Shown here one piece after another: positions 41,070 through 50,137 of a stretch of 62,501 bases of DNA. Each line of letters starts with the position of its first letter. Position 1 is the first letter of the stretch. The translations under genes were made by a program, and so were the position numbers. Under the pieces are notes generated by a model. The model was not told where the DNA came from and did not search any database. It worked only from the letters and a program-made list of their open reading frames with translations. The stretch is from Vulcanimicrobiota bacterium (GTDB lineage Bacteria; Vulcanimicrobiota; Vulcanimicrobiia; Vulcanimicrobiales; Vulcanimicrobiaceae). Location: assembly GCA_030041225.1 (NCBI GenBank), contig JASHOG010000030.1, positions 1-62,501 of the forward strand. Reading direction: 5' to 3'.

Positions 41070-42202
41070 GTCGGCGCTTCCGCACCCGATGCGAGCGCAA
41101 ACGCGACATCGGCGCATTGCTCGAGCGCGTTCTCCGAGCCGAGCGCGGTACGAAGCCGCGCGAGCCTCTCTTGCATTCGTTGCGGGTCTTCGAGGAGGCG
41201 GTCCATCGCTGCTGCCAACGTCTCCGGCGTCGCCTTCTCCTGGAGATACTCCTCGACGATCTCTTCCTGCATGACGAGATTCGGCAACGTGATAAAGCGT
41301 CCGCCGTAGATACGCCGTTGCATCCGACGGCCGTACCAGACGACGAAAGGCGAGACGACGTACAGAGCGATCGCGGGGACGCCGAGCAAGAGCGTCTCGA
41401 GGACCGCCGTTCCCGACGCAACCCACGCCGCGTCCGCATCCGCGAGTGCGTCGCGAAGACCGTGCTCGATGCGCAGCCCCCGCACGTTCTCTCCGCGGAC
41501 GGCTGCCGCGACCAATCGATCGAGGCGAGGATCCGCAACCGCGATCGTGGCGCGTACGCGCGGGCGGTGCTCTCGGAGCGTCGCGAGCGCTCGCAAGAGG
41601 ATCGGAATGTGGCGGGCCAGCTCCGTGCCGCGGCTGCCGGGAAGGAGCGCGACGCATCCGCCGTCGCGCGGCGGCGCCGGGCGCGCCACACGTTCGCGAA
41701 ACTCGCCGAGCAGCGGGTGTCCGAAGTATTCGATCGGAAGCCCGAGCGAACGATAGAAGCTTTCCTGATGCGCAAACGCGGTGACCGGTGTCGTCCATCG
41801 GCTTACGGCTCGTGCCGTGCGCTCGCTGTCGAGCCACGCCGACGGTGGGAAGAGATAGAGGATCGGCCGCTCGTAGTCCAGGCTCTCTCGTAACGCTTTC
41901 GCGAGCCGCACGTTGAAGGCGCCGAAGTCCACGAGGATCACGAGATCGGGCTTTGTGCGCGCGATGTGCAGTGCGGTGAGCCACATCTGAACGAGCAGCT
42001 TGGGGATGCGCGGAATCGCGGCAACGATCCCCATCGATGCCCACCCCGTGTGATCGCGCCAAAGCTCGATGCCTTCTTCCCGCATACGGGAGGCGCCGAT
42101 TCCCTCGAGCTCCGCACGGGGGTCTCGCGCGCGTAGTGCTCGCGCAAGGAGCACGGCCGCAAACTCGCCCGACGCCTCGCCCGTCGAGAAGAAGTATCGC
42201 AT
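41066..42202 (-). CDS. lpxB: Lipid-A-disaccharide synthase LpxB
   Basis: The 378-residue GT-B enzyme condenses lipid X with UDP-2,3-diacylglucosamine. Landmarks are the opening FFSTGEASGEFAAVLLA, the segment DFGAFNVRLAKAL, YLFPPSAWLDS, LLPGSRGTELARHIPILL and the donor-site stretch ASGTAVLETLLLGVPAI. Length matches the family. It follows lpxA by 20 bases and is coupled to the metallophosphoesterase gene downstream. Confidence 0.94.
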   Translation of the reverse strand: MRYFFSTGEASGEFAAVLLARALRARDPRAELEGIGASRMREEGIELWRDHTGWASMGIVAAIPRIPKLLVQMWLTALHIARTKPDLVILVDFGAFNVRLAKALRESLDYERPILYLFPPSAWLDSERTARAVSRWTTPVTAFAHQESFYRSLGLPIEYFGHPLLGEFRERVARPAPPRDGGCVALLPGSRGTELARHIPILLRALATLREHRPRVRATIAVADPRLDRLVAAAVRGENVRGLRIEHGLRDALADADAAWVASGTAVLETLLLGVPAIALYVVSPFVVWYGRRMQRRIYGGRFITLPNLVMQEEIVEEYLQEKATPETLAAAMDRLLEDPQRMQERLARLRTALGSENALEQCADVAFALASGAEAPT

Positions 42203-42222
42203 GTGCGCGCCCGAGTTCCGGC

Positions 42223-42990
42223 TTACTTGAGGATGCCGCGTTGCGAAGGCGCTTCGAGGAAGGCAATGATCTCTTGCCCTCGAGGCGTGTGCACGGAGGC
42301 ACGCATCGCCTCGATCGCTCGCGAGACGTTCATCTTTGGATCGTAGAGCAGTTTGTAGAAGCGCTTGATTTCGTTGCGTTCCTCCGCCGTGAAACCCGCG
42401 CGCCGCAGGCCGACGCTGTTGAGACCGTACGGCTTGGCCGGGTTTCCTTCCACGAGAAAGAAGGGCGGTAGGTCCTTGTTGATCTTCGACATTCCTCCAA
42501 CCATCGCGTAGCGGCCGATGCGCGTGAACTGATGCACGCCGGACATGCCGCCGAGCAGCGCGTAGTCGCCGATCTCGACGTGACCCGCGAGCTGCGCAAG
42601 ATTGCTCATCGTGACGCCGTTACCGATCACGCAGTTGTGCGCAATGTGCACGTAGGCAAGCAACAAGCAGTCGTCGCCGACCGAGGTAACGGCGTCCTCG
42701 CCGGTGGCTCGTTGAATCGAGACATACTCGCGCAGCGTCGCCCGATTGCCGACCTTCGTATAGGCGCGCTCGCCCGCGTACTTGCGATCTTGCGAGGCCG
42801 CCCCAATCGTCGCGAAGGGATAGATGACGCATTCCGAGCCGATCTCGGTCCAGCCGTTCACGACGACGTGCCCTTGCAGAACCGTTCCGGCACCGATTGA
42901 GGCATTCTCACCAACGATGCAATACGGGCCTATCTCGACGTTCAGCGCGATCTTTGCGTTCGGGTGAACGACAGCCGTGGGATGGATCAT
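42223..42990 (-). CDS. lpxA: UDP-N-acetylglucosamine acyltransferase LpxA
   Basis: The 255-residue protein is a left-handed beta helix of hexapeptide repeats (IGAGTVL, IGSECVI, IGNGVTM), with the catalytic His in AYVHIAHNC and the C-terminal helical domain (YGLNSVGLRRAGFTAEERNEI). It adds the first acyl chain to UDP-GlcNAc. The ATG overlaps the fabZ stop as ATGA, as in many lipid A operons. Confidence 0.96.
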   Translation of the reverse strand: MIHPTAVVHPNAKIALNVEIGPYCIVGENASIGAGTVLQGHVVVNGWTEIGSECVIYPFATIGAASQDRKYAGERAYTKVGNRATLREYVSIQRATGEDAVTSVGDDCLLLAYVHIAHNCVIGNGVTMSNLAQLAGHVEIGDYALLGGMSGVHQFTRIGRYAMVGGMSKINKDLPPFFLVEGNPAKPYGLNSVGLRRAGFTAEERNEIKRFYKLLYDPKMNVSRAIEAMRASVHTPRGQEIIAFLEAPSQRGILK

Positions 42991-43460
42991 GCGCGCAGGA
43001 CGGAGGCGTCGCCGCCGACCATCCTGTCATTCGAGTTAATGGAGAACATGAGCTCGGCGATGCAGGCGATCTCGTCGCCGACGCGCGCCTCAGCCTTTAC
43101 CCAGCCGATGTTGCGCTTGTGGCGCAGCATTCTGATCTCCATGTCGAGGCGGTCCCCCGGAATCACGGGCCGGCGAAACTTCGCCTTGTCGATACCGACG
43201 AGGTAGGGAATCTTGCGCGCGAACTCGCCGCGCCGCAGGACGACCGCGCCGCCGAGCTGGGCGAGCGCCTCTATCTGATAGACGCCGGGAAGGACGGGGT
43301 ATCCCGGAAAGTGCCCGACGAAGACCGGCTCGTTATACGTGATGTTCTTGTATCCGCGCACGAACACCATCGGCTCGAGATCGAGAATGCGGTCGACGAG
43401 CAACATCGGGTATCGGTGCGGCAGAATCTCCATGATCTGCTGAATATCCATGCTTCCCAT
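42987..43460 (-). CDS. fabZ: 3-hydroxyacyl-ACP dehydratase FabZ
   Basis: The 157-residue hot-dog-fold dehydratase has the catalytic His in HRYPMLLVDRI and the acidic residue in GHFPGYPVLPGVYQIEALAQ, both intact. It competes with LpxA and LpxD for hydroxyacyl-ACP, which explains its widespread place in lpx operons. Two ATGs are possible (43460 and three codons later); neither has a clearly better ribosome site. It starts three bases after the lpxC stop. Confidence 0.95.
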   Translation of the reverse strand: MGSMDIQQIMEILPHRYPMLLVDRILDLEPMVFVRGYKNITYNEPVFVGHFPGYPVLPGVYQIEALAQLGGAVVLRRGEFARKIPYLVGIDKAKFRRPVIPGDRLDMEIRMLRHKRNIGWVKAEARVGDEIACIAELMFSINSNDRMVGGDASVLRA

Positions 43461-43463
43461 CGT

Positions 43464-44321
43464 CTAGTCGCTCAAGCGGGCCCCGAGCGTTTGGAGACCG
43501 CTACGTCCGTCGCGTTCGTATCTCTCGCGCAGCCGGCGCACGGCATCGACGTGCAGCGCGTGCCCGGTCCTGATCGCAATGATGTCGCAGGACGGCCTTC
43601 GGCCGAGCAACGCGAGGTCGCCGAGCAGATCCAGAATCTTATGTCGCACGACTTCATTCGGCCAGCGCAGCTCCTGCATCGCGCCGCTCGGTGCAAAAAC
43701 GAGCGCATTCTCGAGCGTTCCGCCGAGTGCGAGTCCGCGTGCACGCAGCGCTTCGACCTCGTGGAGATACCCGAAGGTGCGCGCCGGAGCGATCTCCGAG
43801 CGGTACGTCCGAGCGTCGACGGAAACGTCAAGGTACTGAAGGCCGATGGGTGCGGGAAAATCCGCGATGAAGCGAACGCGTAACGCGTCGCTCGGGAGGA
43901 AAATGAGCGCGCTTTCGCCGTCGCGCACGTCGAACGGCTCGCTCAGTCTCAGAAGCGACGCCGGTGCGTGCTGCGGCGCGATGCCCACAGCCGCAAACGC
44001 GTCCGCAAAAACCTGCGCGCTGCCGTCGACGACCGGAATCTCTTCGCCGTGCACGATGACGCGTGCGTTTGTCACCTCCATGCCGAAGAGCGCGGAGAGC
44101 AGATGCTCGACCGTCGAGATGCGCTGCCGCTCCTTGCCGAGGACCGTTGCGCGCGATGTATCGACGACGTTGTCCACGATCGCAGGAACGATCGTCTCGC
44201 CCACCACGAACTGGACGCCGAAATCTATCGGCGCGGGATGGATCTCGACGCTCGCTCGCGTGCCCGTGTGCAAGCCGACGCCGTCGAAACGAACGGCGCC
44301 GGCCAGAGTACTCTGATTCAC
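43464..44321 (-). CDS. lpxC: UDP-3-O-acyl-N-acetylglucosamine deacetylase LpxC
   Basis: The 285-residue zinc deacetylase catalyses the committed step of lipid A synthesis. Zinc ligands are in STVEHLLSAL (His, preceded by the catalytic Glu) and VRHKILDLLGDL (His and Asp); the proton-relay His is in TGHALHVD. The first domain begins STLAGAVRFDGVGLHTG. It is slightly shorter than the E. coli protein (305) through its C-terminus. It lies 15 bases after lpxD. Confidence 0.95.
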   Translation of the reverse strand: MNQSTLAGAVRFDGVGLHTGTRASVEIHPAPIDFGVQFVVGETIVPAIVDNVVDTSRATVLGKERQRISTVEHLLSALFGMEVTNARVIVHGEEIPVVDGSAQVFADAFAAVGIAPQHAPASLLRLSEPFDVRDGESALIFLPSDALRVRFIADFPAPIGLQYLDVSVDARTYRSEIAPARTFGYLHEVEALRARGLALGGTLENALVFAPSGAMQELRWPNEVVRHKILDLLGDLALLGRRPSCDIIAIRTGHALHVDAVRRLRERYERDGRSGLQTLGARLSD

Positions 44322-44336
44322 GAGAGAGCCTCTCGC

Positions 44337-45365
44337 CTATTCCTTCGGGCGCGCACGTTCGCGCTCCAGTGCCTCGACACGAGCAACGAGCTTTGGCAAC
44401 CTCCGAAGCATGACCTCCGTCTTCAGGTGTTCGCGATGCTCGCGCCCGGGCATTCCGGAGAGTACCGTACCGTCCGGGACGTTACCCCAGACGCCCGTTT
44501 GTCCCGCAATCGTTACTCCCGAGCCGACGGTGATGTGCCCCTTGAAACCGACCTGTCCGCCGACTTTGACATTGTCGCCGATGGTCGTCGAACCTGCGAG
44601 CCCCGTGAGTGCCGCGAAGACGCAATGACGTCCGATGCGGCAGTTGTGCCCGATCTGAACGAGGTTGTCGACCTTCGTGCCTTCGCCGATCGACGTGCTT
44701 CCGGTCTGCGCGCGATCGACGCAACTGTTCGCTCCGATTTCAACGAAGTCGCCGAGTACGACGTTTCCCGTTTGCGGGATGCGCTCGAGACGATCGTCGA
44801 GGAACGCCCATCCGAACCCCTCGCTTCCGATGACGCACCCGGCGTGCAGCACGACGCATTTCCCGACGACGCATCCATCCATGACGTGCGCGTGCGCGTG
44901 CAGCCATGTCTTCTCACCAAGCACTGCGCCGGCGCCGACGTACGCGCCGACACCGATGATACAATCGTCGCCGAGGTGGGCGTCGGCTCCTACGTACGCG
45001 TGCGCGCCGAGATAGACGCGATCCCCGACCCGAGCGGACGGTTCGACGACGGCGCTAGCGTGGCGAAATGGTCCCCGCGGGCGCGGCGGCCGCAATCGCT
45101 CGAGGAGCACTGCAAGCGCCGCCCTGACGTTGTCCACGACGATCAGCGGTCTTTCGTTGCCCGCGGCTTGCGCGAGGTTCGATGCGACGAGTATCGCCGC
45201 GGCAGTGCTCCTGAGCGCGGCGTTCAGGAAGCGCTCCTCGGTTGCGAACGTCAGCGCGCCCGGTGTCGCTTCCTCGACCGCCGTAATTCGTACAATCGCA
45301 GTGCTCGAGTCGCCGACGACGCGGCCGCCCACAAGGGCGGCCAGGTCGCCGACGTTTCCTAGCAT
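44337..45365 (-). CDS. lpxD: UDP-3-O-acylglucosamine N-acyltransferase LpxD
   Basis: The 342-residue protein has the N-terminal uridine-binding domain (GDLAALVGGRVVGDSS; GALTFATEERFL), then hexapeptide repeats with the catalytic His in NLVQIGHNCRIG, then a C-terminal helix (VMLRRLPKLVARVEALERE). It adds the second acyl chain to give UDP-2,3-diacylglucosamine, the presumed substrate of the metallophosphoesterase further down. It starts four bases after the small OmpH-like gene. Confidence 0.95.
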   Translation of the reverse strand: MLGNVGDLAALVGGRVVGDSSTAIVRITAVEEATPGALTFATEERFLNAALRSTAAAILVASNLAQAAGNERPLIVVDNVRAALAVLLERLRPPRPRGPFRHASAVVEPSARVGDRVYLGAHAYVGADAHLGDDCIIGVGAYVGAGAVLGEKTWLHAHAHVMDGCVVGKCVVLHAGCVIGSEGFGWAFLDDRLERIPQTGNVVLGDFVEIGANSCVDRAQTGSTSIGEGTKVDNLVQIGHNCRIGRHCVFAALTGLAGSTTIGDNVKVGGQVGFKGHITVGSGVTIAGQTGVWGNVPDGTVLSGMPGREHREHLKTEVMLRRLPKLVARVEALERERARPKE

Positions 45366-45369
45366 GCGA

Positions 45370-45780
45370 CTAACTCGGCGACGCCGCCGGTGTTGCGCTC
45401 TCGGTGATGTTCAGCGCTCTCTCGACGTCCGGCGTGATGTCGACTCCTCCCCACCCGACGCCCTGACGCGTGAAGACGAGCTTCAGTCCTTTCGCCTTCG
45501 CTACTTGCGCGGCCGCGTTTTGCAGCTCCGCCACGAGCTGCTGCTGGATCTTGCCGTAGCGTTGCTGCAGTTGCCGAACCTCGCCTTGTTTCTGTTGCGT
45601 GCTCACGTGGCTCTGCGCGATCGTCTGCTCCTCCAACATGAGCTCAGCTTGATATCCTTGATACTGCGACCAGTTCGCGACGATGCGCTGCGTGTCGACC
45701 AGCCCGATCGGCGACGACGGAGCACAGCCGACGAGCCCGGTGACGGTGATGAAAATACAAATTACGGCGTTTTTTATCAC
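45370..45780 (-). CDS. Small OmpH/Skp-like lipoprotein
   Basis: The 136-residue product has a lipobox (TGLVGCAPSS, Cys about 19), then the OmpH/Skp pattern: IGLVDTQRIVANWSQYQGYQ, a helical hairpin with Gln-rich coiled coil, and the closing strand GLKLVFTRQGVGWGGVDIT. Skp is a soluble periplasmic chaperone for outer-membrane proteins; a lipid-anchored version is unusual. The start overlaps the preceding gene as ATGA. Confidence 0.85.
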   Translation of the reverse strand: MIKNAVICIFITVTGLVGCAPSSPIGLVDTQRIVANWSQYQGYQAELMLEEQTIAQSHVSTQQKQGEVRQLQQRYGKIQQQLVAELQNAAAQVAKAKGLKLVFTRQGVGWGGVDITPDVERALNITESATPAASPS

Positions 45781-47057
45781 TCGCTTTTACCTTCGATGTC
45801 ATGGATGAGTTCATTGGTCATGTCATATCCGCCGGGTGCGGCTGTCACGTCCGAGAAGACGACGCGCAGCCCTTTCTCCCGTGCTAGACGCTGTGCTTCG
45901 CTCTGAACCTGCGCCACAATCTGGTTGTAGAGCGTCTGGCGTCGCTGCTCTAGAATCAGCACCTCTTGCTGCACGGCGCTCGCGGCGGCGACGTCCGTGC
46001 TGTGCAGCATCGCATACTGAGCCGCGAGGGTGTCGCTCGTCTCGGCGTACTCGGTGATGACGCTCTGTACGTCCTGTTGATACTGCGCCTGGAACTGCGC
46101 CGCTATCCTGCGCAGTTGCGCTTGCGTTGCCGGCGAGACGCGCCCGATCGGCGGACCCGCCATCGCACGTAGTTGCGCGCCGACCTGGTTGCGCCTGCTG
46201 GTGAGCTCCGTCTGCGTCTGCGACTGGATCTGCGACAACTGCCCGTGCATGGCGACATTCGTCTGCACCATCACCTGCCGACGATAGGCGGCGTATTCTC
46301 GGCGGTCCGCTTCACGCTGCGCCGACATCGCCGCGTTCTCACGGCTCGCGATCGCGTTGAGCTGCGCTTCGAGCTTCCTGCGCGTTGCATCGTCGAGAGC
46401 CAGCATCGAGAGCCTCGTCTGGAGCGAGAGGCGTTCGGCCGCGTCCTGTCGCGACAGTTGCAGCTGCAAGTCGGTTTCACGCTGCTGCTCCTGAAGTTGC
46501 TTCGCTTGCAGCTTTTGTACGGCTTCTTCCTGGAAGCGACTGACGACGCTCCGCGCCGCTCCGTTGCTCTGCTGCACTACGCTGCGCTGATACGCCATGA
46601 AGTCGCGCCCGGCTTGCACCTCCGCGGCCTGCGCCTGCTGCTGCGAGACCTGTCCGAATGCCGCTGCCGCGTTCCCCGTCGGCCTTCCGTGCGCGGCGCC
46701 GAGCGCGGCGGCCACGGCCGCCTGCTCGCGCGTTGCATACTCGCGCTGCTTCTGATAGATGATGTGCTGCGCCCGAGCCTTGGCGGCACTGAGCTCGGCA
46801 AGAAGCTTCTTATCCTCGCTCGCAATCTGCGCGGCGTTGCGCGGGACATTCGGTGCGGCTTCCGTGAGATCGACCATCGCTATCGCGGCGTCGAGGCGAG
46901 AAAGCTGCGGGTAGAGCGGCGCGTGTTTCACCACGTCGTCGATCTTGACGTACGCAATGCCTCGTATGTTCGGAGAATTGACGTCGACTCCCTGACAGGC
47001 CCAGAGCGTGCCGAGAGCACAGAACGTCACGACCGCTATGCTACTTGTTGAGCGCAT
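45777..47057 (-). CDS. Long coiled-coil lipoprotein with a C-terminal OmpH/Skp-like module
   Basis: I place the start at ATG 47057, which overlaps the upstream gene by 17 bases and gives a lipobox (FCALGTLWACQG, Cys about 21). Longer frames overlap the upstream gene and lack a signal peptide. The 426-residue chain has an OmpH-like start (GIAYVKIDDVVKHAPLYPQL), about 300 residues of Gln/Ala/Arg-rich coiled coil, and the OmpH-type ending (AQRLAREKGLRVVFSDVTA, then GYDMTNELI). It looks like a Skp fold whose helical hairpin has been greatly lengthened. Function is probably chaperone or spacer in the periplasm. Confidence 0.8.
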   Translation of the reverse strand: MRSTSSIAVVTFCALGTLWACQGVDVNSPNIRGIAYVKIDDVVKHAPLYPQLSRLDAAIAMVDLTEAAPNVPRNAAQIASEDKKLLAELSAAKARAQHIIYQKQREYATREQAAVAAALGAAHGRPTGNAAAAFGQVSQQQAQAAEVQAGRDFMAYQRSVVQQSNGAARSVVSRFQEEAVQKLQAKQLQEQQRETDLQLQLSRQDAAERLSLQTRLSMLALDDATRRKLEAQLNAIASRENAAMSAQREADRREYAAYRRQVMVQTNVAMHGQLSQIQSQTQTELTSRRNQVGAQLRAMAGPPIGRVSPATQAQLRRIAAQFQAQYQQDVQSVITEYAETSDTLAAQYAMLHSTDVAAASAVQQEVLILEQRRQTLYNQIVAQVQSEAQRLAREKGLRVVFSDVTAAPGGYDMTNELIHDIEGKSE

Positions 47058-47844
47058 TTTGGACATCGGTGGTGATGTCCGTCCCGCCGTAGAGAATGTC
47101 GGCGTGATCGATGACGAGCAGGAGCCCTTTTCGCTGCGCAACCTGTGCCGTCACCGCTTGAGCATGATCGACGACCGGCTTGAGCAGCTGGTCCTGCTCG
47201 TCACTCATCGCCTTGTTGTAGGCTTGCGCGATTTGCTGCTGCCTCTGCGCATTCGACCCTGCCTGCTGGAATTGCAGCCCGTAGTATCGCCGCTCTTTCT
47301 CCGCGTACGTGGCGAGTTGTTGGCTCGCCGCTTTCACCTGCGGTGAGTTTGCAAGGACCGCTTGGTCGACGTATCCGATTTCCGACGGCGGCGGTTCCGT
47401 CCCGAGAGGAATAATCTGCTGGGAGCTTTGCAAGAGTCGCACGACCTGCTGCGTGATATCTTCGCCGCCATAGATGACGATGCGTTTATCGACGACCACG
47501 GAGAGGCCGCGCGACGACGCGACCGACGCAATCGCCAGCTGCACGCGCATGAACGTAGGTCCCTCGAGGTTGCGCTGCTCGGTGACGAACTGCTGTTGCA
47601 ACTGCGCGTTCACGCGCTGGCGCTGCGACGGGCTGCGAGAGCTGCGCATATCCACCGCATACTGCTTGCTGAGCTGGGCTTGGACCGCGGCAAGCTGCCG
47701 GCTGATGTTGACCATCGCCGGCAGCGCTGCGATCGCCGATTGATCGACATACCCGACGTCGTTGAGCGTCGACGACGAGGCCGCCGGAGCGAGCGTCGTC
47801 GCCAGGGCGATAAGTGCGAGAAGTGTTGGGAACAGTCTTTTCAT
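47041..47844 (-). CDS. Periplasmic OmpH/Skp-like protein with two tandem modules
   Basis: The ATG at 47844 gives a cleavable signal peptide (KRLFPTLLALIALATTLAPAASS). The 267-residue protein has two Skp-like units: the first begins VGYVDQSAIAALPAMVNI and ends GLSVVVDKRIVIYGGEDITQQV; the second begins IGYVDQAVLANSPQVKAA and ends GLLLVIDHADILYGGTDITTDV. The matching starts and ends show an internal duplication. It lies 19 bases after bamA, the classical place of skp, and is the only one of the three OmpH-like genes predicted to be soluble. Confidence 0.87.
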   Translation of the reverse strand: MKRLFPTLLALIALATTLAPAASSSTLNDVGYVDQSAIAALPAMVNISRQLAAVQAQLSKQYAVDMRSSRSPSQRQRVNAQLQQQFVTEQRNLEGPTFMRVQLAIASVASSRGLSVVVDKRIVIYGGEDITQQVVRLLQSSQQIIPLGTEPPPSEIGYVDQAVLANSPQVKAASQQLATYAEKERRYYGLQFQQAGSNAQRQQQIAQAYNKAMSDEQDQLLKPVVDHAQAVTAQVAQRKGLLLVIDHADILYGGTDITTDVQNALNK

Positions 47845-47863
47845 AGTTCTTTTCTTTGACGTG

Positions 47864-50137
47864 TTAGAAGCTTTGGCCGATGCCGAAGCTTGTGTGGAAT
47901 CCATTGTACCCCCGAGCGAAATCGACGCGAACGGTGTGCAAGCCGAGTTGGGGAACGTCGAAGCGCAAACCGACACCCGCGTCGCCGAGGTACGTCCAGT
48001 CGCCGGGATAACCCGTGATGCGGTCCGTGTACGGATCGAGCAGCGGCTGTGCGCCGCGGATGCGATAATCGAGCTCGTCGACGAAGACCGCAAACGAGAA
48101 CTGGCCGCTCGCCAAGAGCGGCTGCCGCCACTCAGCCTGTCCGAGCACCGCGTCGGTTCCGTAGAAAACCTCGTTGTATCCTCGCATCTGCTGATCGGAG
48201 AAGGTAAAGAGCTGGCTCGGTGGGATGACGCCGGTTGACGTATAGCCTGCTAAGTGCACGCCGATCGTCGAGCTTTTCAAGATAGGGAAGAATCGCGCGA
48301 TGTCGAGCGTCGTCGCGGTGTACTTGAAGTCAGAGGCGATTGCCGGCGCAGATACCTGTTCGTTGAACGTCATGTTCCAGCCGCGGCGCGGATTGTATGG
48401 ATCGTCGGTGGTCAGAACGCGGTAGCCGAGCGTGAACAGATCGAGGCGATAGGGCAGCCCGGTGTTAACGTTTGCGATCGAGCTTGCGGCGATACCGAAA
48501 GAGCCGTTGTACGTCTCGAGGCTCGAGCTGAGCGGGCTCGGCGTCGGGCCGATGAAGATGTTCGGCTGATACGACTCAAAGTAGTACGGTGAGGGAACGG
48601 TCGTGTCGTAGCGGATGACTTCGGTCGTTCCACCGACGAGCACTTGCGAGTAGTCGCTGAGGCGCCGTCCGAGCTGCGCCGTGAAGCCCTCCGAGTCCGA
48701 AACGCTCGTCGCGTACTCGTCCGAAACCTCGGAGGCAGATGAGCTCGAGTAGAGCGTCACCGGAATCGGAACCGGCGTGCCGCCGACCGATGGGATCGAC
48801 GGGATCGTCGCCGTCCCTGTGTCCTCGTAAATCGGATAATAGTACGTCGTGCCGATGGCGAAGAGACTTCCTGTTAAGCTGTACTTCTGTGACTGTTCCG
48901 TATCGCCGAGGTAAGGAATCGTGCCTTGGATTTGTTCGGTATGCGTACGCGCACCCGCTTGAACCTGAAACGAGACGCCGTTCCCGGTTCCGTGAAGGTT
49001 GTTGTCCGAAAGGCCCAGCGTGGCATAAAGCCCCTGGCCCGTTAGCCCTCCGGAGTATCCGAATCCCACCGATGCGGAAGCGGTGCGCTGCTCGGTCACG
49101 TGCCACACGAGCGTTACGTCCTGGGGTTTCTTCGGATCGGGGCCCGGTTTGATGTCCGGATCGACCTTTGAGAAGTATTGGGTCTGGTTCAGGCGTTCGT
49201 AGTCGGCCTTGATCGCGTCGGTGTTGACGACCATGCCCGGAACGACGCGCAAATCTCGCCGAATGACTTCGTCCTTCGTTCGCGTGTTGCCCGTGATCTG
49301 CACCACGGCAACGCGCATGACGTAGATATTGTACTTCACGTTCGCGGTGTCGGTCGTTAGATCGATCGACGCCGGGTCGATGCCGCCTTCGAAGTTCCCG
49401 AGCTCCAGATGATACTTGTCCTCGTACAGGTGCTTGAGGGCTTCCACGTCTTTGTCGCGCAAGTCGTCGGAGTAAACCTGACCCGCCCTCACGTTCAGGG
49501 TCGGTAGAATGAGGGTCGGGGGTAGCAGCGGGTCACCGCCGATCGTGACTGAGCGGACCGTTAAACCCTCTTGGATCTGCAGCGTCAGCGTTCCGGTCGA
49601 GGGATCGAGGTTGATGTCCTTGACGTGAGTCGGCACCTGCCCGCCGTATCCGATACGCTCGTAGTAATTGTTGATCTTGAGGACGTCCGAACGGAACGTG
49701 TTCGTGTTGAAGACTTGCCCCACGGCGGTGTCCATGAGTGCAAGGAGCGTGTCGCTCGGAACGTGTGCGTTTCCCCCGAAGACGATCTTCGAAATGACGG
49801 GGTTCTCGACGACGCGATAGGTGATTGCGAGACCGCCCGGGCGCTGACGTATGAGCGGCGGCGCGAGCGCGGCGAAGAACCCGAGCGCGTTGATCCGCTG
49901 CAGGTCGCCCTGCACGATGCGCGGGTTGAAGGCTTCGCCCGCACGCGCTTCGACAACCGACATGATCGTCGCCGTCGGCACGTGCTCGTTCCCTTCGATG
50001 TCCACCGACACGATTTTCGGTACGGGGGCGGTTCTCGCAGTCGACGGAGCCAGTGCGACAACTGCGACGGCGAGGGCGAGCGCAAAGACCGCCCACCGAA
50101 TCGGTGTGCGACGAACGTGGGGAAGGTCAGCGATCAT
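47864..50137 (-). CDS. bamA: Outer-membrane protein assembly factor BamA
   Basis: I place the start at ATG 50137 (ADLPHVRRTPIRWAVFALALAVAVVALA signal region; cleavage near ARTAP), giving 757 residues. The upstream open frame lacks a signal peptide. POTRA repeats fill about residues 45-360, starting VPKIVSVDIEGNEHVPTATI, each with the V-x-I-x-G-N pattern. The Omp85 barrel follows from about 385 and has QMRGYNEVFYGTDAVLG, the conserved RGY loop motif, and a C-terminal Phe (GIGQSF). BamA inserts barrels into the outer membrane and receives clients from Skp, encoded just downstream. Confidence 0.94.
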   Translation of the reverse strand: MIADLPHVRRTPIRWAVFALALAVAVVALAPSTARTAPVPKIVSVDIEGNEHVPTATIMSVVEARAGEAFNPRIVQGDLQRINALGFFAALAPPLIRQRPGGLAITYRVVENPVISKIVFGGNAHVPSDTLLALMDTAVGQVFNTNTFRSDVLKINNYYERIGYGGQVPTHVKDINLDPSTGTLTLQIQEGLTVRSVTIGGDPLLPPTLILPTLNVRAGQVYSDDLRDKDVEALKHLYEDKYHLELGNFEGGIDPASIDLTTDTANVKYNIYVMRVAVVQITGNTRTKDEVIRRDLRVVPGMVVNTDAIKADYERLNQTQYFSKVDPDIKPGPDPKKPQDVTLVWHVTEQRTASASVGFGYSGGLTGQGLYATLGLSDNNLHGTGNGVSFQVQAGARTHTEQIQGTIPYLGDTEQSQKYSLTGSLFAIGTTYYYPIYEDTGTATIPSIPSVGGTPVPIPVTLYSSSSASEVSDEYATSVSDSEGFTAQLGRRLSDYSQVLVGGTTEVIRYDTTVPSPYYFESYQPNIFIGPTPSPLSSSLETYNGSFGIAASSIANVNTGLPYRLDLFTLGYRVLTTDDPYNPRRGWNMTFNEQVSAPAIASDFKYTATTLDIARFFPILKSSTIGVHLAGYTSTGVIPPSQLFTFSDQQMRGYNEVFYGTDAVLGQAEWRQPLLASGQFSFAVFVDELDYRIRGAQPLLDPYTDRITGYPGDWTYLGDAGVGLRFDVPQLGLHTVRVDFARGYNGFHTSFGIGQSF

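Noticed and set aside
41070-42302. Upstream extension of the metallophosphoesterase frame across lpxB
   Set aside because: The region encodes LpxB in another frame and the extension has no family resemblance.
43968-45362. 464-codon plus-strand frame antisense to lpxC and lpxD
   Set aside because: The minus strand encodes conserved LpxC and LpxD; the plus-strand product has no recognisable pattern.
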